From NCBI GenBank assembly GCA_039519185.1, contig CM076848.1:120690656-120754655 (forward strand): DNA of 64,000 nt. The letters are read 5' to 3'. This DNA comes from Astragalus membranaceus (taxonomy: Eukaryota; Streptophyta; Magnoliopsida; Fabales; Fabaceae). A program made the translations under genes and the position numbers. This document shows, in pieces, positions 34,786 through 46,784 of the stretch. Position 1 is the stretch's first letter; the number at the start of each line of letters is the position of its first letter. A model generated the notes under the pieces. The model was not told where the DNA came from, did no database searches, and saw only the letters and a program-made list of their open reading frames with translations.

Positions 34786-36326
34786 GAGAATAACCACGTC
34801 TATATCAACTATCGTAGCAAGTCGGTTAGTTTCAGGGAAGAAGATTCTATTTTGGTATCCGCTAGTCAGTTGAAGAAGTTAAGGAAAGAAGGAGTTCAGC
34901 TATTTTCATTGATGGCATCGTTGTCTGCTGAGAGTCAAGCTGTTATTGAAGAACTGCAAGTGGAACATGAGTTTCCTGAGGTTTTTCCTGACGAAATTCC
35001 GGGTGTGCCGCCGGAGAGGGAAGTTGAGTTCTCGATTGATCTTGTACCTGGTACGAGGCCTGTGTCTATGGCACCGTACAGGATGTCGGCGTCGGAATTG
35101 TCTGAGTTGAAGACGCAACTCGAAGAATTGCTTGAGAAAAAGTTTGTGAGACCGAGTGTATCACCGTGGGGAGCTCCGGTATTGTTGGTAAAGAAGAAAG
35201 ATGGGAGTATGAGGTTATGTGTGGACTATCGTCAGTTGAATAAGGTAACTATCAAGAACAAGTATCCGCTTCCGAGGATCGACGATTTGATGGATCAGTT
35301 GGTGGGTGCCCGTGTTTTCAGCAAAATTGATTTGAGGTCCGGATATCATCAGATTAAGGTGAAGGATGAAGATGTTCAGAAGACAGCTTTCAGGACAAGG
35401 TATGGGCATTATGAGTACTCAGTGATGCCGTTCGGTGTGACCAATGCACCTGGTGTATTTATGGAATATATGAATCGTATTTTCCATAATTACCTAGATC
35501 GGTTTGTGGTGGTCTTCATAGATGACATTCTAGTTTACTCTAAGTCGGAGGAAGAGCATGCTGAGCACCTGCAGTCAGTATTGGAAGTTCTGAAAGAGAA
35601 AAAGTTGTATGCTAAGTTATCGAAGTGTGAGTTCTGGCTGAAAGAGGTGAGTTTCCTAGGGCACGTGATTTCTGGTAATGGTATTGCGGTTGATCCGGCA
35701 AAAGTAGAAGCAGTGTTGGAGTGGGAGGCTCCGAAATCCGCAACAGAGATCAGAAGCTTTTTGGGTTTGGCTGGGTACTACAGGAGGTTCATCGAGGGTT
35801 TTTCAAAGTTGGCCCTTCCGTTGACTCAGTTGACTTGTAAGGGTAAAGTTTTCGTTTGGGATGCTCGGTGTGAGGAAAGTTTTATGGAACTGAAGAAGAG
35901 ATTGACAACGTCGCCTGTTTTGACGTTGCCTAATTCGGAGGAACCGTTTGTTGTATATTGTGACGCTTCGAAGATGGGTCTTGGTGGTGTGCTGATGCAA
36001 GATGGGAAAGTCGTTGCGTATGTGTCGAGGCAGTTGCGGGCTCATGAGAAAAATTACCCTACGCATGATTTGGAACTGGCTGCTGTGGTATTTGTGCTTA
36101 AGATTTGGAGGCACTATCTTTATGGTTCGAGGTTTGAGGTGTTCAGTGATCATAAGATTCTGAAGTATCTGTTCGATCAGAAGTAGTTGAATATGAGACA
36201 GCGTCGGTGGTTGGAGCTCTTGAAGGATTATGACTTCGGTTTGAATTACCATCCCGGCAAAGCTAATGTCGTGGCTGATGCTTTAAGCCGGAAGTCTTTG
36301 CATATGTCGGCAATGATGGTGAAGGA
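34786..36326 (+). pseudogene. pol: D RT and RNase H
   Basis: RT region: FPDEIPGVPPEREVEF near 34990, LLVKKKDGSMRLCVDYRQL near 35185, FSKIDLRSGYHQI near 35320, catalytic FIDDILVYSKSEEEH near 35520. RNase H: YCDASKMGLGGVLMQDGK near 35955, YPTHDLELAAVVF near 36060, ADALSRKSLHMS near 36280. A TAG at 36184-36186 lies in the RNase H. A one-base loss near 36325 shifts the frame before integrase. Key RT and protease residues are present. Confidence 0.93.
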
Positions 36327-36332
36327 CTAGAG

Positions 36333-37874
36333 TTGATTGAGGAATTCCGAGATTTGAGTTTGGTTTGTAGAATGACACCTCGTAGTGTCAAGCTGGGAAT
36401 GTTAAAGATCGATAATGACTTTCTGGGCAGCATCAGAGAGGCTCAGAAGTCAGATGTCAAGTTGGTAGATTTAATGAATGGGGTTGGTCAATCTGAAGAT
36501 GAAGATTTCAAATTGGATTCTCGTGGTGTGTTGAGGTTCCGGGGTAGGATCTGTGTTCCGGATGATGCGGAGATGAAAAAGGCAATTTTGGAGGAGGGTC
36601 ACCGTAGCAAGTTGAGTATCCATCCTGGAGCAACAAAAATGTATCAAGATCTGAAAAAGATGTTTTGGTGGTATGGTATGAAGAGAGATGTGGCACAGTT
36701 TGTGTATGCCTGTTTGACCTGTCAGAAGTCGAAGGTTGAGCATCAGAAGCCTGCAGGGTTGATGCAACCGTTAGAAGTTCCAGAGTGGAAGTGGGATAGC
36801 ATTGCGATGGACTTTGTGACGGGATTGCCGAATACAGTTAGGGGTCATGACGCTATTTGGGTGATCGTTGATAGGTTAACAAAGTCTGCTCACTTTGTTC
36901 TTATTAATGTCACTTATCCGGTGTCGAGGTTGGCAGAGGTCTATGTCAAAGAAATTGTGAAGTTGCACGGTGTTCCGAAGAGTATTGTGTCAGATAGGGA
37001 TCCGAGGTTCACTTCTGAGTTTTGGACGGGTTTGCAGAAGGAATTGGGTTCAAAGTTGAAAATGAGTTCGGCATATCATCCTCAGACAGATGGTCAGTCA
37101 GAGAGGACAATTCAGTCGTTAGAAGATTTGTTGAGGGCTTGTGTCTTAGAACAAGGGGGTTCATGGGATTCCTACCTTGCGTTGATTGAATTTACCTATA
37201 ACAACAGTTACCATTCCAGTATCGGGATGGCACCGTTTGAAGCATTGTATGGTCGAAAGTGTAGAACGCCGTTGTGTTGGTATGAGTCGGGGGAGAGTGT
37301 AGTGTTGGGACCGGAGATTGTTCGGGAGACTACAGAGAAAATCAAGATGATCCGTGAAAAGATGAAGGCTTCGCAGAGTCGTCAGAAGAGTTATCATGAC
37401 AAGCGGAGGAAAGATTTAGAGTTTCAGGAGGGTGAGCATGTGTTCTTGAGGGTTTCTCCTATGACCGGTGATGGTCGAGCGTTGAAGTCGAAGAAGCTCA
37501 CTCCTCGCTTTGTTGGTCCTTATCAGATTTCTGAGAGAATCGGAAATGTGGCTTATAGGGTGGCTTTACCGCCAAATCTTTCGAATTTGCACGACGTGTT
37601 TCATGTGTCGCAACTTCGGAAGTATGTTTCAGATCCATCTCATGTGATCCATATGGATGATGTAGAGGTGCGGGATAATCTCACTGTGGAGACGATTCCC
37701 GTACGGATTGAGGATCGTGAAGTGAAAGTGCTTAGGGGCAAAGATATTGCATTCGTGAAAGTGGTTTGGGTAGGAGCTGCCGGTGAGAGTATGACTTGGG
37801 AGCTAGAAAGCAAGATGCGGGAGTCCTACCCAGAGTTGTTTGATCAGGTAAATTTCGAGGACGGAATATTCTAA
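36333..37874 (+). CDS. pol: D integrase with chromodomain-like C-terminus, open to the natural stop
   Basis: An open frame to the natural stop at 37872-37874. It holds the HHCC zinc finger (HRSKLSIHPG, CLTCQKSKVEH, 36600-36740) and catalytic D (MDFVTGLP near 36810), D (SDRDPRF near 36990) and E (ERTIQSLEDLL near 37100). A GPY/F-type region (GPYQISERIGNVAYRVALPP near 37520) and a chromodomain-like tail (VKVVWVGAAGESMTW near 37760) follow. Its start is not natural: it is the +1 shifted remainder of the polyprotein, so expression on its own is unlikely. The chromodomain of this lineage is thought to guide insertion into heterochromatin. Confidence 0.9.
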   Translation: MIEEFRDLSLVCRMTPRSVKLGMLKIDNDFLGSIREAQKSDVKLVDLMNGVGQSEDEDFKLDSRGVLRFRGRICVPDDAEMKKAILEEGHRSKLSIHPGATKMYQDLKKMFWWYGMKRDVAQFVYACLTCQKSKVEHQKPAGLMQPLEVPEWKWDSIAMDFVTGLPNTVRGHDAIWVIVDRLTKSAHFVLINVTYPVSRLAEVYVKEIVKLHGVPKSIVSDRDPRFTSEFWTGLQKELGSKLKMSSAYHPQTDGQSERTIQSLEDLLRACVLEQGGSWDSYLALIEFTYNNSYHSSIGMAPFEALYGRKCRTPLCWYESGESVVLGPEIVRETTEKIKMIREKMKASQSRQKSYHDKRRKDLEFQEGEHVFLRVSPMTGDGRALKSKKLTPRFVGPYQISERIGNVAYRVALPPNLSNLHDVFHVSQLRKYVSDPSHVIHMDDVEVRDNLTVETIPVRIEDREVKVLRGKDIAFVKVVWVGAAGESMTWELESKMRESYPELFDQVNFEDGIF

Positions 37875-37886
37875 GTGGGGGAGAGT
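37871..37886 (+). other. D polypurine tract
   Basis: AAGTGGGGGAGAG followed by TT and then the 3' LTR. It overlaps the pol stop, as in C and F. Confidence 0.88.
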
Positions 37887-40162
37887 TGTAACACCCTAAA
37901 TATTTAATTAATTTATTTAATTAAGTATTTAGGAATTTATTTTAATTAATTGGATATAATTTAATTAATTGAAATTATGTTAAAATGGTGTATGTGGTAT
38001 TAGAAGGTGGAGGCGCCAATTAGATGAACTTGGGCTTAAGTGAAAAGCCCAAGCCCATGATCCATGTAATATGCGAAGTTGCTAGGCCATTTGGGATTAG
38101 GGTTTTGGCTTAGGCATTTTGCGAATTGGAGAAAGAGATAGAGAGAAGAGGCGCCGTGGAGAAGAGAGAAAGAAGGGAGAGGTCGCGAGCTCAAGGAGGA
38201 AGAGGAACGTGACCCGTTGCTGTGGCTGTGTTCGTGACTGTCTCTAGGACTCCTGTTCTTCAAATCCAAGGTAAGGGGAGTTCTATCTTTCTATATAATA
38301 AATGTTATGATAGGTTTTAGAGTAGGGTTAGCCTAGATCTATCCATATTCATGATCGGTGTGTGATTTCATGTTGTTTTTATGATTTGTATGTGATTTGG
38401 TGTATTCGTGTTGCTCGGAATCCGTTTGTTGGTGTTATGGGCGCCTAGGGCGCCATATGTTTGATTGTGTTGCTCGATTTTGTTGCTGAATTGTGTTTGC
38501 TGGGCGCCAAGGGCTCCGTGTGCGTGTGTGTTGTGTGTTGCAGGGCGCTGGGTGCCAGGCTCCAGGCGCCAAGGGCGCCGTGAGCGTGTGTGTTGTGTGT
38601 TGCGGGGCGCCAGGCGCTGGGCGCCAAGGGCGCTGCGTGCGTGTGTGCGTGTGTTGTGGGTGTTGCTGGGCGCCAGGCGCCAGGCGCTGGACGCCAAGGG
38701 CGCTGTGTGCCCGTGTTGCTTGTGTGTGTTGCTGAGCGCCATTTTCAGGATGTTCCCGATTTTTAATAAAAACTGTTTTCGCTATATCTTTTGACTTGGG
38801 CAACCGTTTTAAACGTTTCAAAAAGTGTTGGGAAGCTTTTTCAGTTGTCTACCTGTGTGTCTTATTTTTAAAATAAAAACTTATTATTTTCTGGTGGTTT
38901 CTGGGCGCCCAAGTGGCTGTCCCCGGTGGTCATCCCAGTGACGTTGTAAAGCCGTATTGAGTCCTTTAAAAATCCTTTTTGCGTATAACCAACAGTTTTA
39001 ACGCTTTAGTGTCAAAATGGGTGATTATGACGTTGATGCCCTTAGTGGCTAGTTAAATGACGTTTTTGCCCTTAGTGGCCAATATTATTGATGATGATGT
39101 GTAGATGACGATGATGCCCTTAGTGGCTAGTTAAATGACGTTTTTGCCCTTAGTGGCCAATATTATTGATGAAGATGTGTAAATGACGATGATGCCCTTA
39201 GTGGCTAGTTAAATGACGGTTTTCCCCTTAGTGGCTATTGTTTGATTGATGACGTTTATGGATAAGTGACGATGAGGCCCAAAAGGCTAAGCGACGATGA
39301 TAATAAGCGACGATGATAATAAGCGACGATGAAATATAGCGACGTTGTTGTGTGTAATTATAAATTGACAGGTGCTGTGCCTCTTATTTGGCAAATTGGT
39401 AAGTGACGAGTCACATAGTTGGCTGTGATTGTGTGTTTGTGTGCGGTGCATGTCATAGTGTCTCATGTATTCCATGTGCATGAACCCAGCGACGATGAGG
39501 CCATAAAGGCTAAGCGACGATGAGGCCATAAAGGCTAAGCGACGATGAGGCCATAAAGGCTAAGCGACGATGATGAAAGGTACCTCATGCATATGCCCGC
39601 GAGTGGGTTGCATTTCATATAGTTACATGACATCGTGATGGGTTGTTGTAATGACGTAATTGATGACTGTGATGTGGTTACTCTAGTGCTGTGACTTTGA
39701 CTTATTGCTTATCATATGATTTATTATATGGATTGAATTGGACTCACCCTTCTGTTTGAATGTTACCCCTATGCGGTAACGTGCAGGTGATCACGAATGA
39801 AGACCTAGGTATCTTCACCAATTTGAGTCGGGTCGTCATGCTCTGATACGTAGCACTCAGGGGGGGAAACGAACTCGATGTTTTAAGACCATTTTGGTTG
39901 TTATATGTTATTTGAGGGTTTCTCTTTATTTTACTTTCCGCTGCGTAGTTGGTTTTATTGATGTCAAGGTTGTGGTGACGATAACTGATGCTTGAGGTTT
40001 TCCCCATTGGGGGCGTGCTACGTATTGCACAATTATTGATGTTGAACTGTTTTATCGAAGTACGATGTTTTATTCGAAGTATGTGTAACATTCCTTGCAA
40101 TGAAAGCGATTTTGAACTCTGATTTTTACAAACAAATTAACGGGTAGAAAAGGGGTGTTACA
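37887..40162 (+). repeat. D 3' LTR
   Basis: 2276 bp. It differs from the 5' LTR by several substitutions (for example TTAATATATT/TTAATTTATT at the start and GTGGTTCTG/GTGGCTGTG in the leader). The GGCGCC array is rearranged. There are three 25-bp GCGACGATGAGGCCATAAAGG units (39489-39563) against two in the 5' LTR. So D is not the youngest insertion here; E is more uniform. Confidence 0.94.
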
Positions 40163-42008
40163 CCCGGTCACCAACAACCACAGACAGGCAGCCAATCATG
40201 GCGCCTACGGCGCCCACTGCGCCAAACACCACGGGGCAGCAACATGAGGCGCCCACTGCAGCAGTCTCAGTAAATTCGACTGCAATTGTCTCAGTAAATT
40301 CGACAGCTTCTGTCTCAGCAACTTCGACAGCTTCTGTCTCAGTGACTTCGACAGCTTCTGTCTCAGCAACTTCAGACCAGTTGTCTCAGTAAATTCGACA
40401 GCTTCTGTCTCAGCAACTTCGACAGCTTCTGCCTCAGCAACTTCGACAGCTTCTGTCTCAGTGACTTCGACAGCTTCTGTCTCAGTGACTTCGACAGCTT
40501 CTGTCTCAGCGACTTCGACAGCTTTTGTCTCAGCAACTTCAGACTTGGCGCCCACCAACAGGGCGCCTAGCACAACAGCAACAAAACAGACATGGCGCCC
40601 AGGGGCAGGGCGCCTAGCACCACAGCAACAGAAACAGAATTGGCGCCCAAGGGCAGGGCGCCTAGCAGCAACACAGAAAATGGCGCCCAGGAGCAAGGCG
40701 CCCAGCAATATCAACATCCCTGAGACTGGCGCCCAGGAGCAGGGCGCCTTCACAGGCAACAGAACGTGACACAACGACAATCTTACAACACCGAGGTTAA
40801 CGACAATTTACATCACCTGGAACAACAACGACTTTGCAACACCAATGCCAACAACAATTATACGACACGAATGACAATACCAAATTACCACACCATTGAC
40901 AACGACCACCGGGGCAGCCACCCAGGCACCCGGTCACCAACAACCACAGACAGGCAGCCAATCATGGCGCCTACGGCGCCCACTACGCCAAACACCACGG
41001 GGCAGCCACATGAGGCGCCCACTGCAGCAGTCTCGGTAAATTCGACTACAGTTGTCTCAGTAAATTCGACAGCTTCTGTCTCAGCAACTTCGACAGCTTC
41101 TGTCTTAGTGACTTCGACAGCTTCTGTCTCAGCAACTTCAGACTTGGCGCCCAGCAACAGGGCGCCTAGCACAACAGCAATAAAACAGACATGGCGCCCA
41201 GGGGCAAGGCGCCTAGCACCACAGCAACAGAAACAGACTTGGCGCCCAGGAGTAGGGCGCCTAGCAGCAACACAAAATGGCGCCCAGGAGCAAGGCGCCC
41301 AGCAATATCAACATCCCAGAGACTGGCGCCCAGGAGCAGGGCGCCTAAATCAGCAACAACCTCACAGAAGCTGGCGCCCAGGAGCAGGGCGCCCTCACAG
41401 GCAACAGAACGTGACACAGGCTTGGCGCCCAGGAGCAGGGCGCCGTTTCCAGCAACCAAGACAACATCACCAAATTGCACCAAACACCAAATTTCACCAT
41501 GATCAATCACCAAATTCCATTTACAATCATCATGAACACATTCAAACATCAATAAATCAACACCAACAAGATCAAAGGGACAACATAGGTCCTATCTCCC
41601 ACATAACCCCCGTCATACACCCTATTATAAAGTAGAACCCACCCTTACCTTAGATTTGCCGAATACGAGATCCCCTTGCACGAAGAACTCCAAAGAACCA
41701 CAGCAACAGAGCTCCTATCCTCTTTCTCCTTGGTGCGCCGTCCCCTCTATTCTCTCCTCTCTTCGCAACTCTCTTCCTTTTTTTTTCTCCAAAATGCGCC
41801 AATGAGCCAAACCCTAACTAATGCTCTCCTTCATGCGCCTAGGACCTTGGGCTCTTGGATCTCAGGCCCCCGTTTACTACTCAGCTTAGTTACTAAACAC
41901 CACTCCCTGATTTAAATAAAACATCATATTATTATTTTAATATGACTATACTAATAAAATACCTAAATAATTTAATTAAATAAATAATTAAATTATTTGG
42001 GCGTTACA
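40163..42008 (-). repeat. C 3' LTR, segment 3
   Basis: Starts with the second CCCGG. It carries two blocks of 24-bp repeats and GGCGCC hairpins (see the 40255-41450 entry). A candidate donor AAG|GTAAGG on the minus strand has its intron side at 41648, followed by a CT-rich tract (41710-41800). It ends GGGCGTTACA at 42008, followed by the polypurine tract. Confidence 0.85.
40255..41450 (-). repeat. Minisatellite and GGCGCC hairpin array in C LTR
   Basis: Two blocks (40255-40545, 41028-41145) of a 24-bp unit containing GACAGCTTCTGTC, itself a small hairpin. Each is followed by GGCGCCC-AGGAGCA-GGGCGCC type units (40546-40750 and 41145-41450). Loops vary (AGGGGCA, AGGAGCA, AGGAGTA, AAGGGCA) while the stems are kept. 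The open frame across it (SVSATSTA and WRPGAGRL repeats) comes from the repeat length and I do not regard it as a gene. Confidence 0.85.
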
Positions 42009-42020
42009 GCTCTCCCCCAC

Positions 42021-43345
42021 TTAGAATATTTCGTCCTCGAAATTTACCTGATTCAAACAGCTCGGGATAGGATTCCCGCATCTTGCTCTCCAGCTCCCAC
42101 GTCATGCTCTCTCCGGTAACTCCTAGCCAGACTACTTTCACCAACGCAATCTCCTTGCCTCTTAAAAATTTCACCTCATGACCTTCGATTCGTACAGGCA
42201 TCGTCTCCACCGTGAGATTATCCCGTACCTCCACATCATCCATGCGGATTACATGAGATGGATCTAAAATATACTTCCGAAGTTGCGACACATGAAACAC
42301 GTCGTGCAAATTCGAAAGGTTAGGCGGTAAAGCCACTCTATATGCAACATTTCCGACTCTCTCCGAAATCTGATAAGGACCAATAAAACGAGGAGTGAGC
42401 TTCTTCGACTTCAAAGCGCGTCCAACACCGGTCACTGGAGTGACTCTCAAAAATACATGCTCACCCGCTTGAAACCTTAAATCTTTCCTTCGCTTGTCGT
42501 GATAACTCTTCTGTCGACTCTGTGAAGCCTTCATCTTCTCACGAATCAACTTCACCTTTTCAGTTGTCTCTCGAACAATCTCTGGTCCAAGCACCACACT
42601 CTCTCCAGACTCATACCAGCACAGCGGGGTTCTACACTTCCGACCATATAATGCTTCAAAAGGTGCCATCCCAATACTAGAATGGTAACTGTTGTTATAC
42701 GTGAACTCTATCAGTGGAAGGTAGGAATCCCACGAACCTCCTTGTTCCAAAACACAAGCCCCCAACAAATCTTCTAATGACTGAATTGTCCTCTTTGACT
42801 GACCATCTGTCTGAGGATGATATGCCGAACTCAACCTCAACTTAGACCCCAACTTCTCTTGCAAACTCTTCCAGAAATCTGAAGTGAACCTGGGATCTCT
42901 ATCCGAAACAATACTCATAGGAACTCCATGAAGCTTCACAATCTCCTGGATATAAATCTCCGCCAACTTCGACACCGGATACGTGATGCTGATAGGAACA
43001 AAATGAGACGATTTCATTAACTTGTCAACAATCACCCAAATTGCATCATACCCTTTCGCAGTATTAGGCAATCCCGTCACAAAGTCCATTGAAATGCTAT
43101 CCCATTTCCACTCTGGAATTTCTAACGGTTGCATCAATCCAGCAGGCTTCTGATGCTCAACATGCATAAACGAACTGCGCCACATCTCGCTTCATACCAG
43201 GCCACCAAAACAACTTCTTCAGGTCTTGATACATATTTGTAGCTCCCGGATGAATACTTAACTTACTTCTGTGACTCTCTTCAAGAATGGCTCTCTTCAT
43301 GTCTGCATCATCAGGAATGCAAATTCTAACACGGAACCTCAACAC
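42021..43345 (-). pseudogene. pol: C integrase and chromodomain-like end, broken
   Basis: The zinc region (43345-43157) is followed by a 23-bp deletion relative to F that removes the CLTCQKSKVE part of the HHCC finger and shifts the frame. The D-D-E core and C-terminal regions then continue from about 43150 to 42025. A one-base insertion near the end makes the frame run on into the LTR to 42004, past the usual stop at 42021. Integration activity would be lost. Confidence 0.88.
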
Positions 43346-43348
43346 ACC

Positions 43349-44908
43349 TTAGGAATCCAACCTGAAATCCTCATTCTTAGATTGATCACTCTCAACCATC
43401 AAGTCTACCAGCTTAACGTCTGATTTCTGGGCTTCTCTGATGCTGTTCAGAAAATCATTACCAATCTTCAACATTCCTAACTTAACACTCTGGGGCGTCA
43501 CCTCACAAACCAGACTCATATCTCTGAACTCCTCAATCAGTTCTAACTCCTTAACCATCATTGCCGACATATGCAAAGTTTTCCGGCTCAAAGCATCAGC
43601 CACGACATTAGCTTTGCCTGGGTGATAGTTCAAACCGAAATCATAGTCCTTCAACAACTCCAACAACCGTCGCTGCCTCATATTCAACTCCTTCTGGTCA
43701 AACAAATATTTCAAGCTCTTATGGTCACTAAACACCTCAAATCTAGAACCATAGAGATAGTGCCTCCAAACCTTCAGCACAAAGACCACTGCAGCTAGTT
43801 CTAAATCATGCGTAGGATAATTCTTCTCATGAACTCTTAACTGCCTCGACGCATACGCAATAACCTTCCCATCTTGCATAAGCACACCACCTAAACCCAT
43901 TTTTGAAGCATCACAATACACCACAAACGACCCTTCCGGATTGGGCAACGTCAAGACAGGAGACGTTGTCAACCTCTTCTTCAATTCCAAGAAACTTTCT
44001 TCACAACGGGCGTCCCAAACAAAAGCCTTTCCTTTGCAGGTTAACTGAGTTAACGGAAGTGCTAACTTAGAAAAACCTTCAATGAATCTGCTATAATAGC
44101 CGGCCAATCCCAAAAAGCTTCTAATTTCAGTTGCCGACTTCGGAGCCTCCCAATTCAACACTCCTTCTACTTTCGACGGATCCACCGCAATACCACTACC
44201 AGAAATGACATGACCAAGAAAACTCACTTCCTTCAACCAGAACTCACACTTCGACAACTTCGCATACAGCTTCTTTTCCTTCAATACCTCCAATACTAAC
44301 CTCAGATGCTCGGCGTGCTCTTCCTCCGATTTATAGTAAATCAGAATGTCATCGATGAATACCACCACAAACCGATCTAAGTAAGTATGAAAAATACGAT
44401 TCATATATTCCATAAATACTCCAGGTGCGTTGGTAACACCGAACGGCATCACCGAATACTCAAAATGACCATAACGGGTTCTGAAAGCCGTCTTCTGAAT
44501 ATCTTCGTCCTTCACCTTGATCAGATGATAACCCGACCTCAAATCAATCTTACTGAATACTTGAGCACCCACCAACTGATCCATCAAATCGTCTATCCTC
44601 GGAAGTGGATACTTGTTCTTAATTGTCACCTTATTCAACTGCCGATAATCCACACAGAGTCTCATACTACCATCCTTCTTCTTCACTAACAACACAGGAG
44701 CTCCCCACGGCGATACACTCGGCCTCACAAACTTCTTCTCGAGCAGATCCTCAAGTTGCTTCTTCAACTCATACAATTCGGATGCGGACATCCTGTACGG
44801 TGCTATGGAAACAGGTCTGGTACCAGGTACAAGATCAATAGAGAATTCAACTTCCCTCTCTGGCGGTACACTTGGAATCTCATCAGGGAAAACATCAGAA
44901 AACTCGCG
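43349..44908 (-). pseudogene. pol: C RT and RNase H, open for about 520 codons
   Basis: From the I insertion point: FSDVFPDEIPSVPPEREVEF, then VLLVKKKDGSMRLCVDYRQL and FSKIDLRSGYHLI with a catalytic aspartate. The active-site FIDDILIYYK follows, then the connection region and RNase H (YCDASKMGLGGVLMQDGK; ADALSRKTLHMSAMM). All key RT residues look present. It ends at a TAA (43349-43351) where F has CAA. It is cut from gag/protease by I. Confidence 0.9.
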
Positions 44909-45125
44909 CACCATGTAACATCCGCAAAATAATTAACCGAATTATTTGGATGTTAACCCAATTAAATTAATTTAGTACTTGACTGGTAAATTTATTGAGT
45001 ACTAAAATTATTTATTTGTTGTCATCGGATCGTTAACCGGATAATACGGGTCAAGGAAGTTTTAGAATCGAAATAAGAGATGTGGATCAATATGGTAATT
45101 TTACCACGTTACCACTAATATATTA

Positions 45126-45129
<4 letters not shown>

Positions 45130-45191
<62 letters not shown>

Positions 45192-45198
45192 TATAAAA
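45130..45198 (+). promoter_or_regulatory. (TA)n(TG)n microsatellite joined to TATA box in LTR I
   Basis: About 36 bp of TA repeats, then about 24 bp of TG repeats, then TTATAAAAG. The repeat ends right at the presumed TATA box. Confidence 0.75.
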
Positions 45199-46167
45199 GA
45201 AAGGAAATAAAATTAAGAAAGAAAAGAAGAGAAAGAGATACAGAGCCGTGAAAGAAAGGAAAGAAAGAAAAGAGGAAAGGAGAGAGTTGGCGTGAGGGAG
45301 AAGAGGAGAAGGAAGGAGGAGACTTCACCAAAACGACTTCCTTCCAACACGAAAAACGTTCAGCGTTACTTCCTCTTCAATTTGGTTCAAACTTCATCAT
45401 CATCAACCCACTCTACACAAATCCACCATTTTCGTTTTCTTGAGGAGAAGTGGAGTCTTGGAGCTTGCTTCTTCTTTTGAGTGATTTGGAAGTGTGGGGA
45501 GTTCAAATGGAGGCTTGGGTACTAGCTTGGAGTGAAAGAATCAAGGTTTGATTGGGTGAGATTTGAGAAATCAAATTTGGGGTTTTTGTGAATAGTGGTT
45601 TTGGAGGTTAGGGATGATGAATAGTGTCCGTGGAGGATTACGAGGAATTTGATATTTCGGTCAAAAGAGGTTTCGTGATCGAGTGGGAAGCTTTGGAAGC
45701 GGATTGGGTGTCGCCGGAGCGGGGAGCGTTCGTGTGGCTACTCGGTGATTTCGGCTCGATCGTGGATCACGCGTCAAGGGTGAGTTCTACTCACGTATAG
45801 GATTTTTATTTTTCGAATTAATTGATTGATCGTTTTATCGCTTTCGCTGGTCTGGAATATTACTTGATATTGTCTGTTTCGGGTTAGGAATCGATCGGAG
45901 CGAGTCTCAAGTTGCGTCGTGTTGAAATGGAATTTTTGGTGATTTGATTTCGAAAGATTTTGACTTAAAAACCGTTAATTGGAAAATATGTCGCGTTTTG
46001 ATACAATTCGTTTAAAATGAGTTTTTGATTGATTTGATTGATTGTGTGACTTTGATTGAGACTGTTTTTATAGTTGTCAAAACTGTTTTCAATCGGAACA
46101 AGAATCGGAATTGAGCGGAATAGCGAATTTCGCAAGAAAACGGAAAACCTGCACTTTTCTGCAGATG

Positions 46168-46275
46168 GTCACGTCGCGACCCGTCCCCTTCGCGTCGCGA
46201 CCTGGCCCAGTTTTGTCACGCAGAAAGTTTCTGTCACTTTTCGCGTCGCGACGGAAGCAGTTCGCGTCGCGACGC
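46168..46275 (+). repeat. GTCGCGAC palindrome array in LTR I
   Basis: Four copies of C(A/G)CGTCGCGAC or GCGTCGCGACG-like words in about 105 bp. The perfect octamer is GTCGCGAC. It lies between the candidate splice donor and acceptor, the same place as the GC palindromes in G. Confidence 0.85.
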
Positions 46276-46784
46276 TTTGCAGATTTTCAACAGTTTTTCA
46301 CCGATTTGGTTTTCGCAATAACTTTTGATCCGGGAACCCGATTGAGGTGTTCTAAGATGCGTTTGAAAGCTTATTCCGAGGCCTAACTAAATATACAATT
46401 TAAAAAGGTAAAAAGAACTGTTTTTGAAGTTCAAATAGTTTCGAAAAGCCGAATAATAGTACACGTGTGCGGATATGTTTTGTTAATAATAAAGCGGACT
46501 ATGAGTCCTACGTGGTATAGTATAACTGACGCGGGAAGATTATTATTTATTCGTCTAAACCGGTCTACGATTCACGATATATATATTATATCGACTATAG
46601 GAAACGGCCCAATGCGGGTATTACGTTCAGTTATCGGTCTAATGTAAACGAACTAAATGTTCATGTGTCTGTAGATATATTTATTATATCGAGTTGGGTG
46701 ACGACCCATGTTAACATACTAGGCGGGGAAGTCATGATCCCTTACCCTAGGCTCCGTGCCATTAGGAAACACTATTGGTATTGG

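Larger units (their letters stand above)
31157..40162 (+). mobile_element. Element D: complete Tekay-type gypsy, CCCGG target duplication
   Basis: LTRs of 2236 and 2276 bp bound an internal region with primer site, gag, protease, RT, RNase H, integrase and polypurine tract in normal order on the plus strand. CCCGG flanks both sides (31152-31156, 40163-40167). An undisturbed copy of the target site exists at about 40930-40945 in the duplicated part of the C LTR. The coding frame has three stop codons and one frameshift, so it is the most complete but not an active copy. Confidence 0.96.

Noticed and set aside
40766..41635. Long open frame with repeated WRPGAGRL-like peptides
   Set aside because: It is made by the GGCGCC and 24-bp repeats inside the C LTR; repeats without in-frame stops give long frames on several strands here. 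No start context or domain.
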